DNA of 64,000 nucleotides from Bradyrhizobium sp. AZCC 1719 (GTDB taxonomy: Bacteria; Pseudomonadota; Alphaproteobacteria; Rhizobiales; Xanthobacteraceae). Within the stretch, counting starts at the first letter, position 1. Each line of letters begins with the position of its first letter. The position numbers and the translations under genes are program-made. This document shows, one piece after another, positions 43,903-52,610 of the stretch. Under the pieces are notes generated by a model. It was not told the DNA's origin, ran no database searches, and saw only the letters and a program-made list of their open reading frames with translations. The stretch covers positions 1,579,001-1,643,000 of the forward strand of contig NZ_JAZHRU010000001.1 of assembly GCF_036924525.1 (NCBI RefSeq), read 5' to 3'.

Positions 43903-45216
43903 ATGGCATTTCGACAATTCGGCCCAGCCGCGGCAGTCACTGCTGCGCTGGCGTTCGCAACACCTGCCCACGCTGTGACCGAGATCCAGTGGTGGCACGC
44001 CATGACCGGTGGCAACAACGACATCGTCAACAAGCTCGCCGAAGAGTTCAACGCCAGCCAGTCCGACTACAAGGTCGTGCCGTCCTACAAGGGCAGCTAT
44101 CCCGACACCATGAACGCCGGCATCGCGGCGTTCCGCGCCGGCAACGCGCCGCACATCATGCAAGTGTTCGAAGTCGGCACCGCCACCATGATGAGCGCCA
44201 CCGGCGCCATCAAGCCGGTCTACCAGCTCATGAAGGATGCCGGCGAGCCGTTCGACCCCAAGGCGTACCTGCCGACCATCACCGGCTACTACTCGACCTC
44301 CAAGGGAGACATGCTTTCGTTCCCCTTCAACTCCTCGTCGACGGTGATGTGGATCAACAAGGACGAATTGAAGAAGGCGGGTGTCACCGAAATCCCGAAG
44401 ACCTGGCCCGAAGTGTTCGACGCCGCCAAGAAGCTGAAAGCGGCGGGGCATGCGACCTGCGGCTTCTCCAATGCCTGGGCGAGCTGGGTGCATATCGAGC
44501 AGTTCTCGGCCTGGCACAACGTGCCGATCGGCACCAAGGCCAACGGCCTCGACGGTTTCGATACCGAGCTGAAGTTCAACTCGCCGCTGCATGTAAAACA
44601 CCTGCAGAACCTGGTCGATCTGCAGAAGGACAAGACCTACGATTATGGCGGGCGCACCAGCACCAACGAAGCTCGCTTCGGCTCCGGCGAATGCGCGATC
44701 TTCCTGACCTCGTCGGGCTATTACGCGACCGCCAAAGGCACGGCCAAATTCGACTTCACCTCGGCGCCGATGCCCTATTACCCTGACGTTGCCGGCGCCC
44801 CGCAGAACTCGATCATCGGCGGCGCGTCGCTCTGGGTGATGGGCGGCAAGAAGCCGGAAGAGTACAAGGGCGTCGCCAAGTTCTTCACCTTCCTGTCGGA
44901 CACCAACCGCCAGGCCAAGCTGCATCAGGAGTCCGGCTATCTGCCGATCACCAAGGCGGCCTACGAGAAATCGATCAAGGACGGCTTCTATGAGAAGAAC
45001 CCGACCCTGCAGACTCCCTTGAAGGAACTCACCAACAAGGAGCCGACCGAGAATTCGCGCGGCCTGCGCTTCGGCAACATGGTGCAGATGCGCGACCTCT
45101 GGTCCGAGGAGATCGAGGCGGCGCTGGGCGGCAAGAAGTCTGCGAAGGAAGCCCTCGATGCGGCCGTCTCCCGGGGCAATGCGATGTTGCGCACCTTCGA
45201 GAAGACTGCCAAGTAG
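43903..45216 (+). CDS. ugpB: sn-glycerol-3-phosphate ABC transporter substrate-binding protein
   Basis: 437-residue periplasmic binding protein. The signal peptide ends at AHA (residues 22-24). The UgpB-specific segments TEIQWWHAMTGGNNDIVNKL, YKVVPSYKGSYPDTMNAGIA and APHIMQVFEVGTATMMSA are clear, with AWASWVHIEQFSAWHN and SSGYYATAKG later. It captures glycerol-3-phosphate and its diesters as phosphorus and carbon source. First of ugpBAEC, and separated from ugpA by a stem-loop that may keep its mRNA abundant. Confidence 0.93.
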   Translation: MAFRQFGPAAAVTAALAFATPAHAVTEIQWWHAMTGGNNDIVNKLAEEFNASQSDYKVVPSYKGSYPDTMNAGIAAFRAGNAPHIMQVFEVGTATMMSATGAIKPVYQLMKDAGEPFDPKAYLPTITGYYSTSKGDMLSFPFNSSSTVMWINKDELKKAGVTEIPKTWPEVFDAAKKLKAAGHATCGFSNAWASWVHIEQFSAWHNVPIGTKANGLDGFDTELKFNSPLHVKHLQNLVDLQKDKTYDYGGRTSTNEARFGSGECAIFLTSSGYYATAKGTAKFDFTSAPMPYYPDVAGAPQNSIIGGASLWVMGGKKPEEYKGVAKFFTFLSDTNRQAKLHQESGYLPITKAAYEKSIKDGFYEKNPTLQTPLKELTNKEPTENSRGLRFGNMVQMRDLWSEEIEAALGGKKSAKEALDAAVSRGNAMLRTFEKTAK

Positions 45217-45238
45217 GCGAAGCTGAACCAGACTACCG

Positions 45239-45269
45239 GCGCTCCCTCCTGCAATGCGGGAGGGAGCGC
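45239..45269 (+). promoter_or_regulatory. Stem-loop between ugpB and ugpA
   Basis: GCGCTCCCTCC (45239-45249) pairs perfectly with GGAGGGAGCGC (45259-45269) around a 9-base loop, without a following T-run. Such hairpins after binding-protein genes often stabilise the upstream mRNA and lower expression of the membrane subunits. Confidence 0.6.
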
Positions 45270-45299
45270 TTGCATCACCGGGAAGACCGCGACGCCTGA

Positions 45300-46181
45300 A
45301 TGGAAAAGTCCACCGTCTTCAACAACCGCCTGCTGCCTTATCTGCTGCTGCTGCCGCAGCTTGTCATCACGGTTGTCTTCTTCTATTGGCCGGCAAGCCA
45401 GGCGATCTGGCAGTCCTTCCTGCGCGAGGACGCGTTCGGCCTGGTCTCCGAATTCGTCGGGCTGGAAAATTATCAGGCCCTGTTCGCTCAGCCGGAATAT
45501 TACCGATCGATGCTGACGACGGTGATCTTCTCGACGCTGGTTGCGGCGCTGTCGCTCTCGATCGCGCTGTTGTTCGCAACCCAGGCCGACAAGAATCTGA
45601 AGGCCGCGCCCGCCTACAAGACGCTGATGATCTGGCCCTACGCGGTGGCGCCCGCGGTGGCCGGCGTGCTCTGGTTCTTCATGTTCCAGCCTTCGCTCGG
45701 CATGCTGGCGCGTCCGCTGCGCGGCATGGGTCTCGACTGGAATCCGCTGCTCAACGAGAACCACGCCATGATGCTGGTGGTAATGGCGTCCGTCTGGAAG
45801 CAGATCTCCTACAATTTCCTGTTCTTCCTAGCCGGCCTGCAGGCGATCCCAAGGAGCGTGATCGAGGCCGGTGCCATCGACGGCGCCCGGCCGATGCGCC
45901 GCTTCTGGACCATCATCTTCCCGCTGCTGTCGCCGACGACGTTCTTCCTGCTGGTGGTCAACGTCGTCTACGTCTTCTTCGATACGTTTGGCATCATCGA
46001 CGCCGTCACCGGCGGGGGCCCCGCCGGCGCCACCACCACCATGGTCTACAAGGTCTATGCCGACGGCCGTCTCGGTGGCGACCTCGGCGGCTCGGCGGCG
46101 CAGTCGGTGGTGCTGATGGTCATCGTGATCGCGCTGACCGCGATCCAGTTCCGCTATGTCGAACGCAAGGTGCAGTACTGA
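45300..46181 (+). CDS. ugpA: sn-glycerol-3-phosphate ABC transporter permease UgpA
   Basis: 293-residue inner-membrane permease with six predicted helices. It starts [20 protein letters not shown] and carries the EAA loop [20 protein letters not shown] that docks with Ugp[13 protein letters not shown] and [21 protein letters not shown] are typical of the MalF/UgpA class. Its stop overlaps the ugpE start (TGATG). Confidence 0.92.
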   Translation: MEKSTVFNNRLLPYLLLLPQLVITVVFFYWPASQAIWQSFLREDAFGLVSEFVGLENYQALFAQPEYYRSMLTTVIFSTLVAALSLSIALLFATQADKNLKAAPAYKTLMIWPYAVAPAVAGVLWFFMFQPSLGMLARPLRGMGLDWNPLLNENHAMMLVVMASVWKQISYNFLFFLAGLQAIPRSVIEAGAIDGARPMRRFWTIIFPLLSPTTFFLLVVNVVYVFFDTFGIIDAVTGGGPAGATTTMVYKVYADGRLGGDLGGSAAQSVVLMVIVIALTAIQFRYVERKVQY

Positions 46182-47029
46182 TGGTCGAGCACCGCCCGCT
46201 CACCGATTTCATCGCCTACGCGATCCTGACGCTTGGCATATTCATCGTCGCTTTCCCGGTTTATCTCGCGCTGGTCGCCTCGACCCATGATGCGGCGACG
46301 GTGGTCGGCGGCCACATGCCGGCTGTGCCCGGCAGCCGCACGTTGGAGAACTATTATCGCGCCATCTTCGTCGGCGGCGCACGCACCAGCCGCGAGCCGG
46401 TGGCCAACATGCTGATCAACTCCTTCGTCTCGGCGATCGGCATTGCGGTGGGCAAGATCTTCATCTCGATCCTGTCGGCCTATGCGGTGGTCTATTTCCG
46501 ATTTCCCTTCCGCAAGACCGCGTTCTGGATCATCTTCATCACGCTGATGCTGCCGGTCGAAGTGCGCATCTACCCGACCTACAAGGTGGTCGCGGATTTG
46601 CGCCTGCTCGACACCTATGCCGGCCTGATCCTGCCGCTGATTGCATCCGCCACCGGCACGCTGCTGTTCCGCCAGTTCTTCATGACGGTGCCGGATGAAC
46701 TCCTGGAAGCCTCGCGCATCGACGGCGCCGGACCCTTCCGCTTCTTCTGGGATACGCTCTTGCCGCTGTCGGTGACGACCATGGCGGCGCTGTTCGTCAT
46801 CCAGTTCATCTATGGCTGGAATCAATATCTCTGGCCGCTTCTGATCACCACGCAGGATTCGATGCAGACCATCGTGATCGGCATCAAGAAGATGCTGGTG
46901 ACGACCGACGAGCTGGCCGAATGGCAGCTCGCAATGGCGACCGCGGTCCTCGCCATGCTGCCGCCCGTCGCCGTGGTCATATTCATGCAGCGGCTGTTCG
47001 TCCGCGGCCTGGTCCAGACGGAAAAGTGA
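46181..47029 (+). CDS. ugpE: sn-glycerol-3-phosphate ABC transporter permease UgpE
   Basis: 282-residue partner permease with six helices. The EAA motif reads [20 protein letters not shown], and [20 protein letters not shown] is typical of UgpE. The first helix is near residues 9-30. Translation is coupled to ugpA by a one-base overlap, and ugpC follows after 16 bp. Confidence 0.93.
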   Translation: MVEHRPLTDFIAYAILTLGIFIVAFPVYLALVASTHDAATVVGGHMPAVPGSRTLENYYRAIFVGGARTSREPVANMLINSFVSAIGIAVGKIFISILSAYAVVYFRFPFRKTAFWIIFITLMLPVEVRIYPTYKVVADLRLLDTYAGLILPLIASATGTLLFRQFFMTVPDELLEASRIDGAGPFRFFWDTLLPLSVTTMAALFVIQFIYGWNQYLWPLLITTQDSMQTIVIGIKKMLVTTDELAEWQLAMATAVLAMLPPVAVVIFMQRLFVRGLVQTEK

Positions 47030-47045
47030 ATATGGCGAATGCTCG

Positions 47046-48128
47046 ATGGCTAATGTAACGCTCCGCAACGTCCGCAAAACCTACCTTGGTGGCTTCGAGG
47101 CCATCAAGGGCATCGACTTCGAGGTCGGCGACGGCCAGTTCTGCGTGCTGGTCGGCCCGTCCGGCTGCGGAAAATCCACGCTCTTGCGCATGGTCGCGGG
47201 GCTGGAGACCATCACCGGCGGTGAGATCGATATCGGCGGGCGCGTCGTCAACCAGATCGAGCCGGCCGACCGCGACATCGCAATGGTGTTCCAGAACTAC
47301 GCGCTCTACCCGCACATGAGCGTCTACAACAACATGGCCTATGGCCTGCGCAACCGAGGCATGGCGGAGGGCGAGATCAAGACGCGCGTCGAGGAAGCCG
47401 CCCGCATTCTCGAGCTCGGCGCAATGCTCGAACGCAAGCCGCGGCAATTGTCCGGCGGCCAGCGCCAGCGCGTCGCGATGGGCCGCGCCATCGTGCGGCA
47501 GCCAAAAGTGTTTCTGTTCGACGAGCCGCTGTCGAACCTCGATGCCAAACTGCGCATCGCCATGCGCGTCGAAATCCGCAAATTGCAGCGCCGGCTGTCC
47601 ACGACATCGATCTACGTCACCCACGACCAGCTCGAGGCGATGACGCTGGCCGACATTCTCGTGGTGATGAACGGCGGCCAGGTCGAGCAGATCGGCAATC
47701 CGCTGGAAATTTACCAGAAGCCCGCCACCACCTTCGTTGCCTCCTTCATCGGCGCCCCGCCGATGAACCTGATGCCGCTGCGCTCCGAATTGAAATCGCA
47801 ATTGGCCGGCGATGCCCGCGCTGGCGAAGCCGGCATCATCGGCATCCGGCCTGAAGACTTTGTGATCTCGAACCAGACGGTGTCCGGCGGCGTGGCGCTC
47901 GGCCTCACCGTGGAAGCGATCGAGCGCGTCGGCGCCGAAACCTTCGTCTACGGGACGAGACAGCAGGAGATGCAGGGGGTGGCCGCTACTCCGGGCGAGC
48001 TGCCGCCTGGGGAAATCATCGTGCGGATTCCCGGCGCCGTCGGTCCCGCCATTGGCGAGCGAATCAGGGCGGTTGCCGCGCCCGAAAAGCTGCATCTATT
48101 TACCGCTGATGGACGGAAGCGGGTCTGA
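47046..48128 (+). CDS. ugpC: sn-glycerol-3-phosphate ABC transporter ATP-binding protein UgpC
   Basis: 360-residue ATPase of the MalK/UgpC class. Walker [10 protein letters not shown] (37-45), Q-loop [17 protein letters not shown], signature [16 protein letters not shown], Walker [14 protein letters not shown] and H-loop [10 protein letters not shown]. The C-terminal regulatory domain from about 240 has the TOBE pattern (IGIRPEDFV). It powers UgpAE; ugpQ is not adjacent. Confidence 0.94.
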   Translation: MANVTLRNVRKTYLGGFEAIKGIDFEVGDGQFCVLVGPSGCGKSTLLRMVAGLETITGGEIDIGGRVVNQIEPADRDIAMVFQNYALYPHMSVYNNMAYGLRNRGMAEGEIKTRVEEAARILELGAMLERKPRQLSGGQRQRVAMGRAIVRQPKVFLFDEPLSNLDAKLRIAMRVEIRKLQRRLSTTSIYVTHDQLEAMTLADILVVMNGGQVEQIGNPLEIYQKPATTFVASFIGAPPMNLMPLRSELKSQLAGDARAGEAGIIGIRPEDFVISNQTVSGGVALGLTVEAIERVGAETFVYGTRQQEMQGVAATPGELPPGEIIVRIPGAVGPAIGERIRAVAAPEKLHLFTADGRKRV

Positions 48129-48132
48129 GTAC

Positions 48133-48256
48133 GTCATTCCGGGATGGTCCGAAGGACCAGACCTCAGATGCGCAATTGCGCATCGGGGAATCTCGAGATT
48201 CTCTGGGGCGCAAGAGCGCCCCCATAGCTCGACGCTTCGCGCCGCCCCGGAATGAC
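48133..48256. repeat. Palindromic intergenic repeat, family A copy 2
   Basis: Bounded by GTCATTCCGGG (48133-48143) and CCCGGAATGAC (48246-48256). It shares the inner blocks GCGCAATTGCGCA and AATCTCGAGATTCTC with the copy at 1182-1281. It lies between ugpC and the heat-shock promoter. Confidence 0.8.
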
Positions 48257-48293
48257 AGCTGTGGCGGCCCGATTTACGCAGCGTTCAGAGGTG

Positions 48294-48320
48294 CTTGAAC
48301 CCTCCCCAAATCACCCCCAT
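48294..48320 (+). promoter_or_regulatory. Heat-shock sigma factor (RpoH)-type promoter of hsp20
   Basis: CTTGAA (48294-48299), a 15-bp spacer and CCCCAT (48315-48320) followed by AT match the sigma-32 consensus CTTGAAA-N11-16-CCCCATNT. The predicted start near 48327-48331 would give a leader of about 80 bases, which is the ROSE-like region. Confidence 0.75.
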
Positions 48321-48329
48321 ATTCCCTCA

Positions 48330-48408
48330 TGACCGGACGGCAAGTCGGCCGGCCGGTTGAATGGGGCGCCGCAAGGGCCCCTCAAAGTCGCTTCGAGAGG
48401 ACTTTGTG
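48330..48408 (+). ncRNA. ROSE-type RNA thermometer in the hsp20 leader
   Basis: Three hairpins can be drawn: CCGG arms around ACGGCAAGTCGG (48333-48352); GGGGC-CC/GG-GCCCC at 48363-48381 with a GCAA loop; and AAAGTC (48384-48389) with GACTTT (48400-48405). In the last one TCGCT (48388-48392) faces the Shine-Dalgarno AGAGGA, exactly the U(U/C)GCU core of ROSE elements with its bulged G. At low temperature the ribosome site is paired; heat opens it. ROSE was first described in Bradyrhizobium small heat-shock genes. Confidence 0.82.
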
Positions 48409-48834
48409 ATGTCTCGTGTTCCTTCGTTATCAAGTCCGTTCCTGCTTGGGTTCGACGAAATCGAGCGTGCGCTCGATCGCGTCGTCAAAGGCGCCGACGG
48501 TTATCCTCCTTACAACATCGAGCGGTGTGACCGCGCCAACGGCCAACCCGAACGGTTGCGCATCACGCTGGCGGTGGCGGGTTTTACCCGTGACCAACTC
48601 GATGTGACCATTGAGGAAAACCAGCTCGTGATCCGGGGCCGCCAGCAGGACGACAAGGCCCGGCAATACATCCATCGCGGCATCGCCGCGCGCCACTTCC
48701 AGCGCACCTTCGTGCTGGCGGAGGGGATGCAGGTGCTGGGCGCGGATTTGAAAAACGGGCTGTTGTCGATCGACCTTGCCAGGCCGGAGCCTGAAAGGGT
48801 CGTTAAGACAATCGCTATCAATGAGCACGAATAA
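48409..48834 (+). CDS. Small heat-shock protein (Hsp20/alpha-crystallin family)
   Basis: 141-residue ATP-independent chaperone of the IbpA/class A type found in rhizobia. The start SRVPSLSSPFLLGFDEIERA and the crystallin domain (about 32-130) with YPPYNIERCD, LRITLAVAGFTRDQLDVTIE, LVIRGRQQ and the family's FQRTFVLAEGMQV, GADLKNGLLSIDL match well. The ATG at 48409 follows the thermometer's Shine-Dalgarno; an earlier ATG at 48361 lies inside the leader hairpins. Expression should be heat-induced at both transcription and translation. A DUF1150 gene follows. Confidence 0.93.
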   Translation: MSRVPSLSSPFLLGFDEIERALDRVVKGADGYPPYNIERCDRANGQPERLRITLAVAGFTRDQLDVTIEENQLVIRGRQQDDKARQYIHRGIAARHFQRTFVLAEGMQVLGADLKNGLLSIDLARPEPERVVKTIAINEHE

Positions 48835-48886
48835 TAGTGGAACAAGGAGCGGACTCGACCGCTTAGTCTCCAGAGGAGTCGAGACC

Positions 48887-49153
48887 ATGAGTGACATGAG
48901 TGTGACCTTCGAATCCGAAAAGGTTTCCGTTGAGGCGCTGGCCCATCTTGGTGAAGGCCATATCGCCTACGTGAAACAAGTCCGTTCCGAGGACGTGCCG
49001 GGACTGTTTCCGCAAGCGCCGAAAATCGCGCCAGGGCTGAAACTGTTCGCGCTGCATGCCGCCGACGGCACCCCGATCATGCTGACCGACAGCCGCGAAG
49101 CGGCGATCGCCAACGCATGGAGCAACGAGCTTCAGGCCGTCAGCGTGCACTGA
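48887..49153 (+). CDS. DUF1150 family small protein
   Basis: 88 residues with the DUF1150 pattern: VSVEALAHLGEGHIAYVKQV, LFPQAPKIAPGLKLFALHAA and DGTPIMLTDSREAAIANAW. This family is regularly encoded beside hsp20 in alphaproteobacteria and its function is unknown; a role in heat stress is inferred from position. Shine-Dalgarno AGAGGAG lies 8 bases before the ATG, 52 bp after the hsp20 stop, so it probably shares the heat-shock transcript. Confidence 0.85.
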   Translation: MSDMSVTFESEKVSVEALAHLGEGHIAYVKQVRSEDVPGLFPQAPKIAPGLKLFALHAADGTPIMLTDSREAAIANAWSNELQAVSVH

Positions 49154-49206
49154 CGCAGCGCTTGCTGCTGTCACTGACGCAGCACTGCTGCTGTCACTGA
49201 CGAAGC
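49150..49206 (+). repeat. Short tandem repeat after the DUF1150 gene
   Basis: A unit of 23-24 bp beginning CTGACGCAGC and ending TGCTGCTGTCA occurs twice (49150-49173, 49174-49196) and partially a third time (CTGACGAAGC). The first unit contains the DUF1150 stop codon. Replication slippage is the likely origin. Confidence 0.7.
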
Positions 49207-49328
49207 TTCGCCGGTATCGACTGATCTGATTCCGAGTGAATGCGAGAAGAGAGTTTCGGATACGCGGGCATCGCCCGCGTATCTTCGTTAGTAGCAAATT
49301 CCAGTCCGCCTATATCATCTCTTTGTTT

Positions 49329-49377
49329 GAGCATGATCTTTTCGGAAAACCGCTTCGCACTTTTCCGGATCATGCTC
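49329..49377. repeat. REP-like hairpin, family D copy 3
   Basis: GAGCATGATC (49329-49338) and GATCATGCTC (49368-49377) are perfect arms; the loop contains TTTTCGGAAAACCGCTTCGC and its partner CACTTTTCCG. It abuts the stop codon of the chemoreceptor gene and may end its transcript. Confidence 0.7.
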
Positions 49378-51065
49378 TAGGCCGCGCGAACGGTGGAGAG
49401 GAATTTCTCCACTTCGCCCTTGAGATGATTGCTCTGTCCCAGCAGCGAGCGGGCCAGACCATGCACATGCGTCGATGCCGCGCCGGTATCGGTCGCGCCG
49501 CGGTTGACGTCGGTGATGCTGCCCGCGACCTGCGTGGCGCCCTGCGCCGCCTGCTGCACGTTGCGCGAGATCTCCTGGGTTGTTGCGCCCTGCTCTTCCA
49601 CCGCTGCCGCGATTGCCTGCGAGATTTCCGCGATGCGGCCGATCGTGCCGCCGATTTCCTGGATCGCCGACACCGACTGATTGGTCGCCGATTGCATCTG
49701 GCTGATCTGCTCGCTGATTTCCTCGGTCGCTTTCGCGGTCTGCGCGGCAAGCGCCTTGACCTCGGAGGCGACAACCGCAAATCCGCGGCCCGCCTCACCG
49801 GCGCGCGCCGCTTCGATCGTGGCGTTCAGCGCCAGCAGGTTGGTCTGCTCGGCGACCGCGCTGATCATCTTGACCACTTCGCCGATCCGGCTGGCGGACT
49901 GCGCGAGATCGGCAATCCGCGCGTTGGTCTGCTCGATCTGGCTGACCGCCTCGCGGGATATCTTGTGCGAATCCTGGACCTGGCGGCCGATCTCAGACAC
50001 CGACGAGGCCATCTCTTCCGCGGCCGCCGCGGCGGACTGCGCGTTGGCCGACGATTGCTCCGATGCGGAGGCAACGGTTGCCGAGAGCATCTGGGTCACT
50101 TCGGCAGTCTTGGTTAGCTGTCCGGCCGATGATTCGAGTTCGGATGAGGCGGTCGATACGGTCTGAATGATCTTTCCAATCGCGGCATCGAAGCCATCGG
50201 CCATCTGCTGCATCGCGGCCTTGCGTTCGCCTTCGGCCTTCGACTTCAGACTTGCCTGCTCCGACTCCATCGACTGAACGCGCAGCGCGTTGTCCTTGAA
50301 CACCTGAACCGCGCGCGCCATGGCGCCGACTTCGTCGTCGCGGCTGAGGGCCGGGACCGAGACAAAGAGATCGCCGCCGGCAAGGCCCTTCATCACGTCG
50401 GTCATTTCGGCGATGGGGCGTATGACGCCGAATGCCACACCGAAAATGCCCGCGCCGATGACCAGAAACACCGCGGCCGAAACGCCCCACAGCACCCACG
50501 TGAACGTGCTGACGCGCCCCGTCGCCGCGACCTCCGTCGCCGCGTTCTGCTCGTTGGTCTGCTTGACGATGTCGTCGATGATGGCGCGGTGCGCGGTATA
50601 GCGTGCGGTGATCTCGGCATAGGATTTCGCCGCAGCCGTGCCGTCGCCCTTGGCGAGCGCAGGCAACAGGCCGCCCTGGATTGCGGTCCAGAAGCGGCGC
50701 ACCTCGCTGTCGGACTTCTCGACCAACTTCGTCTTCAACACCGGATCGAGATCGGATTTGGTCCAGAAATCGTGCCGCTCGTCATATTCCTTCTTGAGCT
50801 GCGCAATACGGTCGCGATGCGACGAAAGCTGCGCCGGATCGTGCAGCACGAGGGTGGCCTCGAGATAGGCCTCGATGACATATTCGGGCGGCGGCAGGAT
50901 GTCGGCAATGAGGTCGTTGCCGAGCTTGATCTGGTTGTAAAGCGGACCGCCGACCTTGAGCTGCGACAGCCCGTAAACGCTGGTGGCAATGACGGCACCG
51001 AGGCCCAATGCAGTAACCAATCCAAAAATCAATATTGCGCGCGAAATCGTCAGCCGCAGCGTCAT
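49377..51065 (-). CDS. Methyl-accepting chemotaxis protein
   Basis: 562-residue transmembrane receptor. TM1 is at about 8-30 and TM2 at about 190-212; between them is a periplasmic helical sensor of roughly 160 residues of the 4HB type. A HAMP linker ([20 protein letters not shown]) and the cytoplasmic signalling domain follow, with the hairpin tip [20 protein letters not shown] and [20 protein letters not shown]. The last residues do not form a CheR-binding pentapeptide. No che genes are adjacent, so it is an orphan receptor; the ligand is unknown. Confidence 0.92.
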   Translation of the reverse strand: MTLRLTISRAILIFGLVTALGLGAVIATSVYGLSQLKVGGPLYNQIKLGNDLIADILPPPEYVIEAYLEATLVLHDPAQLSSHRDRIAQLKKEYDERHDFWTKSDLDPVLKTKLVEKSDSEVRRFWTAIQGGLLPALAKGDGTAAAKSYAEITARYTAHRAIIDDIVKQTNEQNAATEVAATGRVSTFTWVLWGVSAAVFLVIGAGIFGVAFGVIRPIAEMTDVMKGLAGGDLFVSVPALSRDDEVGAMARAVQVFKDNALRVQSMESEQASLKSKAEGERKAAMQQMADGFDAAIGKIIQTVSTASSELESSAGQLTKTAEVTQMLSATVASASEQSSANAQSAAAAAEEMASSVSEIGRQVQDSHKISREAVSQIEQTNARIADLAQSASRIGEVVKMISAVAEQTNLLALNATIEAARAGEAGRGFAVVASEVKALAAQTAKATEEISEQISQMQSATNQSVSAIQEIGGTIGRIAEISQAIAAAVEEQGATTQEISRNVQQAAQGATQVAGSITDVNRGATDTGAASTHVHGLARSLLGQSNHLKGEVEKFLSTVRAA

Positions 51066-51183
51066 GGCAATGTTCTCCGGGCGTTGAAAAAAATCCCAGC
51101 GACTGAAATTGCTAATATTTAGCTTAAAATTGCGTTTATCCGGTGTACTACCGGGCAGGGAATCACGATTCCGTTTGACGGAA

Positions 51184-51645
51184 TTACGCCGCGCTCGCCG
51201 GCGGCAGCGCCAGCACCGAATAGATCGCCTGGGCGTCGCGGGAGGCGCGGAGCTTCTTGGCGACGTCCTGGTCGCGCAACAGGCGCGCAATCCGCGCCAG
51301 CGCCTTCAAATGATCGGCGCCGGCGCCTTCCGGGGCCAGCAGCAGGAAGATCAGGTCGACCGGTTGGCCGTCCATCGCCTCGAAATCGATCGGGCGTTCC
51401 AGCCGGGCGAACAGCCCGAACAGCTTTTCCAGTTTCGGCAGTTTGCCGTGCGGAATGGCGACGCCATAGCCCACCGCGGTGGTGCCGAGTTTCTCCCGCT
51501 GCAGCAGCACCTCGAACACCGAGCGTTCGTTCTGGCCGGTCAGGGCGGAGGCGCGCGCGGCCAGCTCCTGCAGCGCCTGCTTCTTGCTGATGACCTTCAA
51601 AGCGGGGAGAATCGCCTCGGGTGCGACCAGATCGGTAATCGTCAT
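51184..51645 (-). CDS. ptsN: PTS IIA-like nitrogen regulatory protein PtsN (EIIA-Ntr)
   Basis: 153-residue EIIA protein of the nitrogen-related phosphotransfer system. His66 in [14 protein letters not shown] is the phosphorylated residue, and the start [20 protein letters not shown] and [20 protein letters not shown] are conserved. It relays phosphate from PtsP/NPr and controls potassium, nitrogen and stress responses. It lies downstream of hpf and rpoN on the same strand, the classical rpoN cluster. Confidence 0.95.
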   Translation of the reverse strand: MTITDLVAPEAILPALKVISKKQALQELAARASALTGQNERSVFEVLLQREKLGTTAVGYGVAIPHGKLPKLEKLFGLFARLERPIDFEAMDGQPVDLIFLLLAPEGAGADHLKALARIARLLRDQDVAKKLRASRDAQAIYSVLALPPASAA

Positions 51646-51878
51646 GGGGCGTTCCGAGGTGAATTAAACCGTCAAGTTGCGAGGATAGGTTCTAGAACCG
51701 GGGCGTCAAGAAGATGAGACGGGAGGCGGGGTTAAACCCGGGGCCCGATTTGCACGGCTTCTACTCCAACGCACGCGCGGTGCCAACTCCCGAAGGGCCA
51801 GTTCCGGCACCCCATGCTTAAAGCGCGGCGGACCATAGGGAGGGCCGATGGGGGCGTCAATGCCATTGGGCATAGATC
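51646..51878. other. Intergenic region between hpf and ptsN
   Basis: 233 bp with no gene and no clear hairpin or repeat that I can support. It should hold the ptsN promoter if that gene is not read through from hpf. Confidence 0.3.
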
Positions 51879-52481
51879 TCAGGGGGTAACCGAGGGAGGG
51901 TCGATCCAGCCGACATTGCCGTCCGGCCGGCGGTAAATGATGTTCACCCGGCCGCTGGACCCGTGCTGAAACACGATACAGGCGGCCCCCGTCAGATCGA
52001 GTTCCATGACCGCCTCGCTGACCGAAAGCCGCTTCAGCGACGTGGTCGCCTCGGCGATGATAACGGGGCTATAGGATGTGACCTCCTCTTCGCCTCCCGC
52101 CGGCGCCTCGATCACATAGCTCGGCGCATCGAGCACCGGGGTATTGATCTCGGCCAGCGCTGCGGAAGCCGCATAGGCCTTGCGGGCCGAGCGGTCCTTC
52201 AGCCGGCTCTTGTAGCGGCGCAGGCGCTTCTCGATCATCAGCAGTGCCTGGTCGGCGCTGGCATAGGCATCGGGAGCATTGGAATCGGCCTCCAGCGTAA
52301 TCCCGGAGTCCAGATGCAGCGCGCAATCGGTGCGGAAGCCGAAGCCATCCTTGCTCAGCGTGATGTGGCCGGAATAATTGCCGTCGAAATATTTTCTCAA
52401 GACCTCATCGGTGCGCTCGCTGACGCGCGAACGAAGCGCCTCGCCGACACTGATGCTTTTCCCGGAGATTCGAAGGGTCAT
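51879..52481 (-). CDS. hpf: Ribosome hibernation promoting factor, long form
   Basis: 200 residues: an N-terminal S30AE/YfiA domain (about 1-110; TLRISGKSISVGEALRSRVS, basic stretch EKRLRRYKSRLKDRSARK) and a C-terminal dimerisation domain (about 140-195; SVSEAVMELDLTGAACIVFQ, then IIYRRPDGNVGWI). The long form pairs 70S ribosomes into 100S dimers directly. It sits between rpoN and ptsN, as usual. Confidence 0.94.
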   Translation of the reverse strand: MTLRISGKSISVGEALRSRVSERTDEVLRKYFDGNYSGHITLSKDGFGFRTDCALHLDSGITLEADSNAPDAYASADQALLMIEKRLRRYKSRLKDRSARKAYAASAALAEINTPVLDAPSYVIEAPAGGEEEVTSYSPVIIAEATTSLKRLSVSEAVMELDLTGAACIVFQHGSSGRVNIIYRRPDGNVGWIDPPSVTP

Positions 52482-52522
52482 TTGATGCCTCGCTTGATGC
52501 CTCGACTACTCTGGTGTTGCCG

Positions 52523-52569
52523 GAGCATGGCCCATTCGGAAAACCGGTGTCGCTTTCCGGGCCACGCTC
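52523..52569. repeat. REP-like hairpin, family D copy 4
   Basis: GAGC-TGGCCC (from 52523) pairs with GGGCCA-GCTC (to 52569). The loop has TTCGGAAAACCGGTGTCGCT followed by TTCC, close to the copy at 49329-49377. It lies between rpoN and hpf. Confidence 0.6.
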
Positions 52570-52610
52570 TGTCGGGGACCTGACACTATCGCGATCCGAC
52601 GCGAACGCAA

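Noticed and set aside
49150-49206. CRISPR-like array
   Set aside because: The units are directly adjacent with no spacers and there are only two full copies; no cas genes are in the window.
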